Source: Pedosphaera sp.
Lineage (GTDB): Bacteria > Verrucomicrobiota > Verrucomicrobiia > Limisphaerales > SIAT01
DNA: 27,962 nt
Direction: 5' to 3'
Assembly (NCBI GenBank): GCA_009691645.1
Contig: SIAT01000005.1
Coordinates: forward strand, 1-27,962
Positions 7,220 through 15,842 of this stretch are shown here, piece after piece. How positions within the stretch are numbered: the stretch's first letter is position 1; each line of letters opens with the position of its first letter. Under the pieces are notes generated by a model. That model made no database searches. It was not told the DNA's origin and saw nothing but the letters and a program-made list of their open reading frames with translations. The position numbers and the translations under genes are program-made.

Positions 7220-7525
7220 GTCCCCGCCGGATTCGGCCTTCTTTCCATCCCGTTGCTTTCGCTGGAGGCCGAGTCTTTCTGATACAAGGCGGCCAGAGAC
7301 GTTTTTGAGTTCAGGAATGGCATGTTCGCGTCCGAAAGGAGTTTCCAAAAGCTCATTGGCGGCGGGGTTGCATCAATAGGTATTGTCAAGGCCGATTCCG
7401 GGGCACAATTAGCGGTGTTTTAGTGTTATTTTTCGGTAAATAAATGTTGTGGATGGCGGTTGGTTTTCCTACTCTTTCTTCTCCGCGGAATGGGCCGCTG
7501 GGGAAGCCGGTTTTCACCTCATTTT
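7220..7525 (+). other. Non-coding gap upstream of gyrB
   Basis: About 300 bases with no credible gene. The proximal part is GC-mixed. At 7411-7446 there is an AT-rich stretch containing TATTTT (7427-7432), a possible -10 element without a good -35 partner. TTGTCA at 7383-7388 is too far away to pair with it. The gyrB promoter is presumably here, but I cannot place it securely. No tRNA or convincing hairpin was seen. Confidence 0.5.
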
Positions 7526-10057
7526 ATGGGAAAGAACGCAGAGTCCGACGCCGAGAAAAGCGCCAAGGCGAGCAGTGTTTACGACGCCTCAAAGCTGGGC
7601 AAGCTGGAGGGTCTCGAGGCCGTCCGCAAGAAGCCGGGCATGTACATCGGCGGCACCGATGAGCGTGCGTTGCACCACTGCGTCTCCGAGGTGCTCGATA
7701 ATTCGGTGGATGAGCATCTCGCCGATCATTGCAATCACATCGAGGTGGCGATTCATGTGGACGGCTCGATCTCGGTCCGCGACGACGGCCGTGGCATTCC
7801 TGTGGACATGCATCCGCAGTACAAGATTCCCGGCGTGGAGATGGTGCTCACCACGCTGCACTCGGGCGGCAAGTACGGGCAGGGCGGCTACAAGTTCTCC
7901 GGCGGCACGCACGGTGTCGGCGCCAAGTGCGTGAACGCGGTGAGCGAGTGGTTCAAGGTGGAGGTCTCGCGTGGAGGCGAGGTCCATCACATGGAATTCT
8001 GTCGGGGCAAGACGGTGAAGAAGCTCGAGGTGATCGGCAAAGCCAAGGGCACCGGCACGCTCATCACTTTCAAGCCTGATCCTGAGATATTCAGGGAGAC
8101 GACGGAGTTCAAGGTCGAGCGCATCAGCCAGCGCCTGCGCGAGTTGGCGTTCCTCAACTCAGGGCTGGAAATCACCTTCCTCGACGAGCGGCAGGCCGAG
8201 GCCAAGCCGGAGAAGTATTACTACAAGGACGGCATTGAGGAGTTCGTGAAACAGCTCAACAAGAGCAAGGAACCGCTGCACCCGAAGCCGATCTCCTTCC
8301 GTGCGGAGAAGCACGAGAAGACGCCGGACAAGGATGTGGAGGTGCATGTCGAAATCGTAGCGCAGTATAACGACAGTTACAGCGAACAGGTGCTTTGCTA
8401 CACCAACACCGTCCACAACCCCGACGGCGGTGCGCACCTCTCCGGCTTCCGCAATGCCGTCACCCGCGCCATTAACCAGTACGCCAAGAAGAACGAACTG
8501 CTGAAGGAGAAGGATCCGACCATCACCGGCGACGACGTGCGCGAGGGGCTTACTGCGGTGATCTCCGTGAAGCACAGCGACCCGAAATTCGAGTCGCAGA
8601 CCAAGGTGAAGCTCATCTCGCCCGAGGTGGAGAGCATCGTCGGCTCCATCGCCTATGAAGGGTTGATGACGCATTTCGATGCCAACCCGAATGTCGCCAA
8701 GCGCATCATCGAGAAGGGGCTCAACGCCGCGCGCGCTCGCGAGGCCGCCCGCAAGGCCCGCGAGGCCGTGCGCAAGAGCGCCCTCACCGGCGGCGGATTG
8801 CCCGGCAAGCTGGCCGATTGCTCCGATCGCGACCCGGTGAACACCGAGTTGTACATCGTCGAGGGCGACTCGGCCGGCGGCTCCGCCAAACAGGGCCGTG
8901 ACCGGAAGTTCCAGGCCATCCTTCCGCTCCGCGGCAAGCTCATCAACGTGGAGAAGGCGCGTTTGGACAAGGTGCTTCAGAACAACGAAATCCGGACGAT
9001 GATCACCGCCATCGGCACCGGCATCGGCAACGGCGAAGGGGAGGGCACCTTCAACCTCGAGAAGCTCCGCTATCACAAGATCATCATCATGACCGACGCC
9101 GATGTGGATGGTTCGCACATCCGCACGTTGCTCCTCACTTTCTTTTACCGGCAGATGCCGCAGCTCATCAAACAAGGCTTTGTGTACATCGCGCAGCCGC
9201 CGCTCTATCAGGTCGCCCGCAAAAAGCGCATCGAGTACATCGATGACGATCCGGCGCTCGATCGCATCCTCATCCAACTCGGCACCGAGGATGTGCGCCT
9301 GCACAATCTCGCCGACGACAAGGTGCTCACGCAGAAGCAGCTCTCCGAGGTGCTGGAGCTGCTCGAGCAGCTCGACAAATACGCCCGCGCCCTGCGCCGG
9401 CACGGCGGCGATTTCGCCGAGTTCATCGAGCGGCGCGATGCGAAGACCGGCGAGCTGCCGAACCACCTCGTCAAGGTCCGCGACGGCAACGCCGAGGTCG
9501 TCCACTACTTCCAGGTCGAAGCCGATCTGGCGAAGTTCAGCGCGGCCAACGCCGACCTCAAGCTGTTCGGCATCGAGGAGGCGGGCGAGAACGGCAACGG
9601 CAACGCCGCGGACAAGGCGAAGACGATTCGCCGCGCCAAGCATGTGGAGCTGCACGAGAGCAAGACCATCGTCGATCTCCTCGGCAGGCTCGCCAAAAAA
9701 GGGCTGGCCATCGAGCATTACGCCGCGCAGGACAAACCGCTCTTCGAGTTGGTTGAAGGCGAAGGGGAGCAGGCCAAAATCAAACCGCTCTTCAGCATCC
9801 CCGAAATCCTTTCCGGCGTAAAAGAAGTCGGCAAGCGCGGTCTGCAGATTAAGCGTTTCAAAGGCTTGGGCGAAATGAACCCGAAGGAACTTTTCGAGAC
9901 CACGATGGATCCGAACCGCCGCAAGCTGCTGCGCATCGACCTCACCGACGCCGTCGAGGCCGAGGAGATGTTCACTCGGTTGATGGGCGACGCGGTGGAG
10001 CCGCGCCGCCAGTTCATCGAGGACAACGCACTGAACGTGCGGAACCTGGACATTTAA
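7526..10057 (+). CDS. gyrB: DNA gyrase subunit B (ATPase and TOPRIM subunit)
   Basis: GyrB supplies ATP hydrolysis and the metal-binding TOPRIM site for negative supercoiling of DNA. From ATG 7526 (MGKNAESDAEK) it is 843 residues. Upstream in-frame starts at 7460 and 7490 only add hydrophobic or arginine-rich residues not typical of GyrB; no start has a clear Shine-Dalgarno sequence. GHKL ATPase motifs are present: KKPGMYIGG, then E55 and N59 in SEVLDNSVDE, and GTHGVGAKCVNAVS. TOPRIM motifs are EGDSAGGS from residue 446 and D524-A-D526-V-D528. The C-terminal GyrA-contact block KRFKGLGEMNP is at about 776-786. It is longer than the roughly 640-residue minimal GyrB, with extra sequence between TOPRIM and the C-terminal block, as in E. 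coli-type GyrB. gyrA follows 19 bases later. Confidence 0.96.
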   Translation: MGKNAESDAEKSAKASSVYDASKLGKLEGLEAVRKKPGMYIGGTDERALHHCVSEVLDNSVDEHLADHCNHIEVAIHVDGSISVRDDGRGIPVDMHPQYKIPGVEMVLTTLHSGGKYGQGGYKFSGGTHGVGAKCVNAVSEWFKVEVSRGGEVHHMEFCRGKTVKKLEVIGKAKGTGTLITFKPDPEIFRETTEFKVERISQRLRELAFLNSGLEITFLDERQAEAKPEKYYYKDGIEEFVKQLNKSKEPLHPKPISFRAEKHEKTPDKDVEVHVEIVAQYNDSYSEQVLCYTNTVHNPDGGAHLSGFRNAVTRAINQYAKKNELLKEKDPTITGDDVREGLTAVISVKHSDPKFESQTKVKLISPEVESIVGSIAYEGLMTHFDANPNVAKRIIEKGLNAARAREAARKAREAVRKSALTGGGLPGKLADCSDRDPVNTELYIVEGDSAGGSAKQGRDRKFQAILPLRGKLINVEKARLDKVLQNNEIRTMITAIGTGIGNGEGEGTFNLEKLRYHKIIIMTDADVDGSHIRTLLLTFFYRQMPQLIKQGFVYIAQPPLYQVARKKRIEYIDDDPALDRILIQLGTEDVRLHNLADDKVLTQKQLSEVLELLEQLDKYARALRRHGGDFAEFIERRDAKTGELPNHLVKVRDGNAEVVHYFQVEADLAKFSAANADLKLFGIEEAGENGNGNAADKAKTIRRAKHVELHESKTIVDLLGRLAKKGLAIEHYAAQDKPLFELVEGEGEQAKIKPLFSIPEILSGVKEVGKRGLQIKRFKGLGEMNPKELFETTMDPNRRKLLRIDLTDAVEAEEMFTRLMGDAVEPRRQFIEDNALNVRNLDI

Positions 10058-10076
10058 TTTTCTAACTGCCTGAGTT

Positions 10077-12707
10077 ATGGCCGACCCAAACGAACCCAAC
10101 CTGCCTGTTTCCGCCACGCCGCTCTTCGCCGCTAACGAGAAGATCGCCAAGATCAACGTCGCCGACGAGATCAAGAACTCCTTCCTCGATTACTCGATGT
10201 CGGTGATCATCTCGCGCGCTTTGCCGGACGCGCGTGACGGCCTCAAGCCCTCGCAGCGCCGCATCCTCTTCGCGATGCACGAGCTTTCGCTCTACCCGCC
10301 GAGGAAGCACATGAAGTGCGCCAAGATTTGCGGCGACACTTCTGGCAACTACCACCCGCACGGCGAGGCGGTCATCTACCCGACGCTCGTTCACATGGGG
10401 CAGTTGTGGGCGATGCGCGAGCGGCTCGTGCATCCGCAGGGCAACTTCGGCTCCATCGAGGGCGATCCGCCGGCCGCGATGCGTTACACCGAGGCGCGCC
10501 TCACGCACCTCGGCGGCAGCCTGATGGAGGACATGGAGAAGGACACGGTGGACTTCGTCCCGAACTACGACGAGCGCCTCACCGAGCCGAAGGTTTTTCC
10601 GGCGGCATTCCCGAACCTCCTCGTCAACGGCGGCACCGGCATCGCCGTCGGCATGGCGACCAACATGGCGCCGCATAATCTCGGCGAGATCATCGACGGC
10701 GTCTGCGCGCAGATTGACGATCCGGATATCACCATCCCCCAGTTGATGAAGCACGTGAAGGGACCGGATTTCCCGACGGGCGCGATGGTCTGTGGTCTCG
10801 ATCCCATCAAGCAGTATTTCACCACCGGCCGCGGCAGCGTGAAGGTGCGCGGCAAGGTCGGCATCGAGCAGCTCAAGGGGGGCAGGGAGCAGATCGTCAT
10901 CACGGAGATCCCCTACAACGTCAACCGCGCCACGCTCGTGGAGCGCACCGCCGATCTGGTCAACCAGAAGATTATCACCGACATCACCGCCATCCGCGAC
11001 GAGTCGGATGAGAACACGCGCGTCGTCATCGAGCTCAAGCGCGATGCGGTGGCGAAGGTGGTCATCAACAATCTCTACAAGTACACGCAGCTCGAGAGCT
11101 CCTTCTCCGTCAATGCGCTGGCCATCGATCACGGCCGGCCGAAGACGCTCAATCTCAAGGAGCTGATCAATTGTTACATCGAGCATCGCCGCGAAGTGGT
11201 GCTGCGCCGCACGCGCTTCGAGTTGCGCAAGGCTGAGGAGCGCGCCGAAGTCCTCGAAGGTTACCTCATCGCGCTCGCCAATCTCGACGAGTTCATCCAT
11301 ATCATCCGTTCCTCGAAGAACCGCGATGAGGCGAAAGTGAAACTCCTCGCCTTCGAGTGGACCAAAGCGCAGGTGTTGCGCTGGGGTATTCTCATCCGCA
11401 ACGAGGCGCGCTTCACCGCCGGCCGTTACGCGCTCACGGAGCGGCAGGTGGATTCCATTCTTGAGATGCGCCTTTACCAGCTCACCGGTCTGGAAATCGA
11501 CAAGGTCGAGAGCGAATACAAGGCGCTCCTCAAGGTCATCGAAGATCTGCTCGACATCCTCGCGAAGGAATCGCGCGTGATGTTCATCATCAAGGCCGAG
11601 TTGAAGGTCATCAAGGAGAAGCACGCCACCCCGCGCCTGACCGACCTCGTGCCTGACGAGGGCGAGATCGCCATCGAGGACCTCATCGCCAACGAGGGCG
11701 TCATCATCACTCTCACGCACTCCGGACTCATCAAGCGCACCAACATCTCCAGCTACCGCGCCCAGCGTCGCGGCGGGAAAGGGGTCATCGGCATGACCAC
11801 TCGCGAATCCCAGACCGAGAGTGACGCGGACGATTTCATCGAACATCTTTTCACCGCGAGCACGCACGATTACCTGATGTTCTTCACGAATACCGGCCGT
11901 GTGTATGTCGAGCGCGTTCACGAAATCCCCGATATGGGCCGCGCCGCCAAGGGTCGTTCCATCGCGAATCTGCTCGAGTTGAAGGCCGGCGAAACCATCG
12001 CTGCGCTCATTCGCATTGTCTCCAAGACCAACGCGAACAAGGAAGACGTCACGTGGGAACAGGAGGGCCACATCTTCTTCGCCACGCGGATGGGCACGGT
12101 GAAGAAAACCGCGCTCGCCGATTTTGGCAATGTCCGCAAAGGCGGCATCATCGCCATCGGCATTGAGCAGGGGGACATGCTCATTGACGTCAAGCTCACC
12201 ACTGGGCACGACGAGGTCGTCCTCATCACCCGCGAAGGCATGAGCATCCGTTTCAAAGAAGAGGATGTCCGCTCGATGGGCCGTCCCGCCGGCGGTGTGC
12301 GCGGCATCTCGCTCGAGAAGACCGACGCCGTCGTCGCGCTGGCTGTTGTTTCCACCGAAGCCACGCTGCTCGTCGCCGGCGAGAACGGCATCGGCAAACG
12401 GACGGCTTTCGACGAGTACCGCATCCAGTCCCGTGGCGGCAAAGGCATCATCACCATGAAGACCGGCGATAAGACCGGCAACGTGGTGGGCGCGCTCACG
12501 GTGCGCGACGGCGACGAGATCATGCTTATCACCGCCGAAGGGCAGATGGTGCGGACGCCTGTGCGCGATATCCGCGAGGCGGGTCGAAATACGATGGGCG
12601 TCAAGCTCGTCACGCTCGCCGCGAAAGACAAGCTTCTGGCCATCGCGCCTGTCATCGGTGAAGACGGGGAGATCGCTGCGAACAGTGAAGAAGAGCCGAA
12701 GAGCTGA
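10077..12707 (+). CDS. gyrA: DNA gyrase subunit A (DNA breakage-reunion subunit)
   Basis: GyrA cuts and reseals the DNA gate and wraps DNA. It has 876 residues, a normal length. The winged-helix/tower part contains the catalytic tyrosine Y137 in AAMRYTEARL. The C-terminal wrapping domain carries the GyrA box QRRGGKG at residues 563-569, which marks gyrase rather than topoisomerase IV. A second, box-like QSRGGKG occurs in a later blade. The tail is acidic, as in many GyrA proteins. In the quinolone region the sequence is HPHGEAVIYP, giving Ala98 and Pro102 where E. coli has Ser83 and Asp87. It forms an operon with gyrB (19-base gap). A short GC hairpin with T-run follows the stop. Confidence 0.97.
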   Translation: MADPNEPNLPVSATPLFAANEKIAKINVADEIKNSFLDYSMSVIISRALPDARDGLKPSQRRILFAMHELSLYPPRKHMKCAKICGDTSGNYHPHGEAVIYPTLVHMGQLWAMRERLVHPQGNFGSIEGDPPAAMRYTEARLTHLGGSLMEDMEKDTVDFVPNYDERLTEPKVFPAAFPNLLVNGGTGIAVGMATNMAPHNLGEIIDGVCAQIDDPDITIPQLMKHVKGPDFPTGAMVCGLDPIKQYFTTGRGSVKVRGKVGIEQLKGGREQIVITEIPYNVNRATLVERTADLVNQKIITDITAIRDESDENTRVVIELKRDAVAKVVINNLYKYTQLESSFSVNALAIDHGRPKTLNLKELINCYIEHRREVVLRRTRFELRKAEERAEVLEGYLIALANLDEFIHIIRSSKNRDEAKVKLLAFEWTKAQVLRWGILIRNEARFTAGRYALTERQVDSILEMRLYQLTGLEIDKVESEYKALLKVIEDLLDILAKESRVMFIIKAELKVIKEKHATPRLTDLVPDEGEIAIEDLIANEGVIITLTHSGLIKRTNISSYRAQRRGGKGVIGMTTRESQTESDADDFIEHLFTASTHDYLMFFTNTGRVYVERVHEIPDMGRAAKGRSIANLLELKAGETIAALIRIVSKTNANKEDVTWEQEGHIFFATRMGTVKKTALADFGNVRKGGIIAIGIEQGDMLIDVKLTTGHDEVVLITREGMSIRFKEEDVRSMGRPAGGVRGISLEKTDAVVALAVVSTEATLLVAGENGIGKRTAFDEYRIQSRGGKGIITMKTGDKTGNVVGALTVRDGDEIMLITAEGQMVRTPVRDIREAGRNTMGVKLVTLAAKDKLLAIAPVIGEDGEIAANSEEEPKS

Positions 12708-12708
12708 C

Positions 12709-12728
12709 GCCGCGCGCGTGCGGTTTTT
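12709..12728 (+). terminator. Possible terminator after gyrA
   Basis: GCCGC (12709-12713) pairs with GCGGT (12720-12724, one G-U) around a 6-base loop and runs into TTTTT. The stem is short but GC-rich, and lies two bases after the gyrA stop in the gap between convergent genes. Confidence 0.5.
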
Positions 12729-12742
12729 CTCGAGTAGCCGAT

Positions 12743-13687
12743 TTAACAGCAGCCCGGTCCGCAGACGGCGGGGCTGTTGCCGGCGGCAGGCTTGAAAGAA
12801 AGCCCGTCCGCTTTTGCGGGCGAAGCGAAGAGACTGGCCGCTGCTTTCAACTGGGGTCGCGTCTTGTGCGCCTCGACCGTCAGTGCTCGGAATTCAACCC
12901 CGTTCACCACGCGCCACGGTTTCTCGTCCCGTTTCAGGATGCGCACACTGTGGAAGCCGGCGTCGGTGAAGGCGCGCGGGAAAAGATCCTCACGCAACGC
13001 GCCGGAGATGCAACCGCTCCAGAGTTCGGGATCGCGTTGCATCGCTTCGGACACGTCGAGATCGCTGACAATGTCGGAGATTACGGCGCGGCCGCCGGGC
13101 TTGAGAACGCGGAATATCTCGGCGAAGAGCTGGCGCTTGGCCGCTGGCGCGACGAGGTTCAACACGCAGTTAGAGACGACGGCATCCACCGAACCGCTGG
13201 CGACGAGCGGGCGTTGCTGGCGCAGATTTTCCGCCAGTTGCTCGGCAGAGAGGAAGGCGCCGAGGCCGTCCATCGGCTTTGCCCGCAATTCACGGTCGAG
13301 GAGGTCAAGGTCGAGCGCGAGGTCTTGAATGCGGCCTTTGCGGAATTCAACGTTGGCGTAGCCGAGGGTCGCGGCAAGAATCGGGGCGTTGCGTCGGGCA
13401 ACTTCGAGCATCGCATCGGTCATGTCCACACCGATGACGCGGCCAGTGGGGCCGACCACTTGCGCGGCGATGAAACAAATCTTGCCGGTGCCGCTGCCGA
13501 GATCGAGAACGGTTTCGCCGGGGCGGAGATGGCTGCTGGGATCACCGCAGCCGTAGTCCTTCTCGATGACCTCGGCGGGGATGGCTTTGAGATATTTTGG
13601 ATCGTAGCTGACGGGACAGCAGAGAGCGGCCTCGGGAGCGTGTGCGGCGGCGGCGTAACGGTCGCGGACGGAGGATTCGGTGTTCAC
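12743..13687 (-). CDS. ArsM-like SAM-dependent methyltransferase (putative arsenite methyltransferase)
   Basis: From GTG 13687 it is 314 residues. Much longer upstream extensions are possible in frame, but they lie over the neighbouring gene. It is a class I Rossmann methyltransferase: motif I VLDLGSGTGKI at 60-70, VIGVDMTD at 84-91, and GRVLKPGG-type FRVLKPGG at 192-199. Three cysteines occupy the contexts of the arsenite-binding cysteines of ArsM: C47 (DYGCGDP), C174 (SNCVLN) and C226 (WSGCISGA). A further pair C23/C24 lies near the N-terminus. The tail ends CGPGCC, a cysteine-rich end seen in several ArsM proteins. About 25-30 extra residues lie between the GRIQDL and SNC blocks. The substrate is inferred: no arsR or other ars gene is adjacent. 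The start overlaps the toroid gene stop (GTGA). Confidence 0.8.
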   Translation of the reverse strand: MNTESSVRDRYAAAAHAPEAALCCPVSYDPKYLKAIPAEVIEKDYGCGDPSSHLRPGETVLDLGSGTGKICFIAAQVVGPTGRVIGVDMTDAMLEVARRNAPILAATLGYANVEFRKGRIQDLALDLDLLDRELRAKPMDGLGAFLSAEQLAENLRQQRPLVASGSVDAVVSNCVLNLVAPAAKRQLFAEIFRVLKPGGRAVISDIVSDLDVSEAMQRDPELWSGCISGALREDLFPRAFTDAGFHSVRILKRDEKPWRVVNGVEFRALTVEAHKTRPQLKAAASLFASPAKADGLSFKPAAGNSPAVCGPGCC

Positions 13688-14841
13688 AATCCTCGGTGGA
13701 TGAGCTCGAGGGCGATGACGGAATAAGCGGTGACGAGCGCGGTCTCCTTTTCCCACCAGCGGGCGTGTTGATCGTTGGCCCACGAGCCATCCGCTTGCTG
13801 GAGATTGAGGAGTTTCATCGCCACGTCGCGGCGCCAGTTGATTTTCTTGCCGTCCTTGAGCTCCAGTTCGTTCACGTTGTGCATGGTGAGCGCCTTGGTC
13901 ATCAAGTGCAGATAGTAATAGTAGCCCTGCTGGCCCATGCCGGGGTTTTCGTTGAGGGTGTAGTTCTTCTGGAGCCAATCGAAGACGGCGGTGAGGCGCG
14001 GGTCGTCCTTCTTCATGTCGGCGTATGTGAAACTAAGCATGCCGGCGTAGCTGACGCTGCCGTAGGAACGGAGGGCGACTTTGCCGGTGGCGGAATTGGT
14101 GATACCACCCGCCATGCTGTGGCCGGGGAAATAAACGAAACCGCCTTTATCTTTGGAATCGGTGGAGACCCACGGCTGCTTGTTGGCGGGAACCTGCTGG
14201 CAATTCTTGAGGAACTCGATGGCCGCGGCCCAATTCAGATCAACGTTGGCGGGGTTATCTTTGACGAGGTGTTTGCTGTAGTGGAGAGCTTCGAGCGCGA
14301 CCAGCGTGTTGTTCATGTCCGAGTTCGGATACTTGCTGCCGTAGCCGATGCCGCCGTCCATGACATCGTCGCTCTTACCCTTTTCTCTGAAGTCGCTCTG
14401 GCTGGAGGCCAGATAGGCGCGGGCTTTGCGCAGCACGGGATCGTGTTCTTTTTTGTTTGTCGCGAGCAATGCCATCATCGAGATGGCGGTGTTGTAGTTG
14501 ATCAACTGGCCGCGGTGGATGGATCCGTCGGGCTTGGCGGAATCGAGCAGGAAGGCGTAGGCCTTGCGCGTCGCGAGCGGCTCGGATTTTTTCCAGCGAC
14601 CGGTCGGTTCACCCATGAAGGCCGAGAGAGCAAGAGCGGTGATGGCGGGCTGATCTGCGGTGGCCCAGAAACCCTGCGGATCCTGATTCTTCTCGAGCCA
14701 CGCTAATCCCTTGTCGATGCCGCGCTGGATCTCGTGCCGAAACGATTCGTTGCCGTCGAGCGGTTGGTTTTGCGCGCGCGCGGGCAGGGTGATGGCGAGC
14801 GCGAACACAACGACGAAGGGGAGGGGGATGAATCGTTTCAT
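13684..14841 (-). CDS. Exported alpha-toroid protein with prenyltransferase/squalene-oxidase-type repeats
   Basis: The protein has 385 residues, with a signal peptide ending LPARAQ at about residue 23. A good Shine-Dalgarno (AAGGA, on the minus strand) precedes ATG 14841. At least six helix-turn repeats of the 'Q..DGSW/G.....TALALLAL' type are visible: QDPQGFWATADQPAITALAL, AKPDGSI..NYNTAISMMALLA, GGIGYG..MNNTLVALEAL, GGFVYF..SVSYAGMLSF, QQGYYYYLHLMTKAL, and QQADGSWAND..ALVTAYSVIALEL. This is the alpha/alpha-toroid fold of terpene cyclases, protein prenyltransferase beta subunits and related proteins. No DXDD cyclase motif is present, and export makes a cytosolic prenylation role unlikely. 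Its role may be binding or an unknown reaction. It lies between the YdjY-like gene and the coupled ArsM-like gene. Confidence 0.85.
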   Translation of the reverse strand: MKRFIPLPFVVVFALAITLPARAQNQPLDGNESFRHEIQRGIDKGLAWLEKNQDPQGFWATADQPAITALALSAFMGEPTGRWKKSEPLATRKAYAFLLDSAKPDGSIHRGQLINYNTAISMMALLATNKKEHDPVLRKARAYLASSQSDFREKGKSDDVMDGGIGYGSKYPNSDMNNTLVALEALHYSKHLVKDNPANVDLNWAAAIEFLKNCQQVPANKQPWVSTDSKDKGGFVYFPGHSMAGGITNSATGKVALRSYGSVSYAGMLSFTYADMKKDDPRLTAVFDWLQKNYTLNENPGMGQQGYYYYLHLMTKALTMHNVNELELKDGKKINWRRDVAMKLLNLQQADGSWANDQHARWWEKETALVTAYSVIALELIHRGL

Positions 14842-14924
14842 ACGCTATCCTTTTTGATGTGTTGGAACTTAACGGAATTCACCTCACCCACAACCGTGCC
14901 ACGAGGGGTCTCCGAAATGCAACA

Positions 14925-15650
14925 TCACTTCGCCGCCGGTTTCTCAGAAGGTTTCTCCACGGGCTTGACGAGGCGGATGAGCACCTCCACGGCGGTGTCT
15001 TTGGGCGGTACTTTATCTTTGGCGATGGTGAAATTCTCGTCGTCCTCGCGGCCGGGGTGGGGGTTGTTGAACTGCGCGTCGGCGTCGGTGATGAGGGAAA
15101 CGATGGAGCCGTCGCGCTGGGCGATGAAGGTGCCCTCGAAGACGCGCGAGCCGTTGAAAACGAAGGAGCCTTTTGGCATCGGCCCTTTAGTTTTCTTGTT
15201 GAGCACAAGCTCCTCGATGCGCACGGAACGTTCCTTGCCGCCGGCTTTCCAACGCAGCTCGATTTCGACCGGCGCGCCGGGAATGGCTAGATTCGGTTTC
15301 TCGAGGAGCTGCTGGATCTGATCGGCCGGCGCGGCTTTGGCGCCGAGGAGAAGCATGGACACCTGCACGTGCTGCGGCTGCGCTTCGGTGCGGAGCAGCG
15401 ACTCGTGGAGTTTGCCGGCGGTGGTGACGACGAGATATTCGATGAGACCTTCGGTGATGTGGAAGTGCGCGGGGAAGGAGAGTGTCTGCTTGTTTTTGTC
15501 GAGTCGCACGGTGCCCACTTGGAAGAGGCCGGGGGCAATCTGTTGCACCTGCGGCGGGGCGGGTGGTTTCGGCGGTGTGTCTTGCGCGAAGAGGGGGATG
15601 GACGCGAGAAACAAGGTTGCGGCGATGGATTTCTGCCAGTGCGATTTCAT
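14925..15650 (-). CDS. Exported YdjY-domain-like protein
   Basis: From ATG 15650 it is 241 residues; a longer in-frame start at 15779 would bury the signal peptide and is rejected. The signal peptide (about 1-22, LFLASIPLFAQ) is followed by a Pro-rich linker. The domain that follows contains VRLDKNKQTLSFPAHF, GLIEYLVVTTAGKLHESLL and a later NPHPGREDDENF. From memory this pattern (FPA...EGLIEYLL...GK.HESLL) is that of the YdjY domain proteins common in planctomycetes and verrucomicrobia, whose function is not established. The tail is Lys/Pro/Glu-rich. It is first in the minus-strand unit, 83 bases before the toroid gene. Confidence 0.75.
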   Translation of the reverse strand: MKSHWQKSIAATLFLASIPLFAQDTPPKPPAPPQVQQIAPGLFQVGTVRLDKNKQTLSFPAHFHITEGLIEYLVVTTAGKLHESLLRTEAQPQHVQVSMLLLGAKAAPADQIQQLLEKPNLAIPGAPVEIELRWKAGGKERSVRIEELVLNKKTKGPMPKGSFVFNGSRVFEGTFIAQRDGSIVSLITDADAQFNNPHPGREDDENFTIAKDKVPPKDTAVEVLIRLVKPVEKPSEKPAAK

Positions 15651-15725
15651 CGGATAGGTGATGGTAGGCGAACAGATGCGTGTTGCCAATGGGAAAGGTA
15701 TCGCGCTGCGCGCGCGACAGGTGGG

Positions 15726-15753
15726 TTGACTCGGGGGAACATTCCAGTATCTT
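15726..15753 (+). promoter_or_regulatory. Candidate sigma-70-type promoter for the alpha-glucan phosphorylase gene
   Basis: TTGACT (15726-15731), a 16-base spacer and TATCTT (15748-15753) lie in the 192-base divergent gap. Transcription would begin near 15760, giving a leader of about 83 bases. The match is by eye. Confidence 0.42.
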
Positions 15754-15842
15754 GCGCACGTTCGCAGGCGCGGTGCCAAGCCTCATCGACCCCGCCAGCA
15801 GAAAGCACTCCCAAAGGAATATTCTCAGGAAAACTCTTGTTT

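Noticed and set aside
7383..7388. TTGTCA as a -35 element for gyrB
   Set aside because: No acceptable -10 lies 16-18 bases downstream; the nearest TATTTT is 38 bases away.
8159..12209. Very long open frames on the minus strand opposite gyrB (8159-10174) and gyrA (10062-12209)
   Set aside because: They are antisense to unmistakable gyrase genes and have no recognisable domains. Long antisense frames are expected in GC-rich coding DNA with strong third-position bias.
13688..13978. N-terminal extension of the ArsM-like frame
   Set aside because: It lies wholly inside the toroid gene in another frame, and the GTG at 13687 in a GTGA overlap gives the expected family N-terminus.
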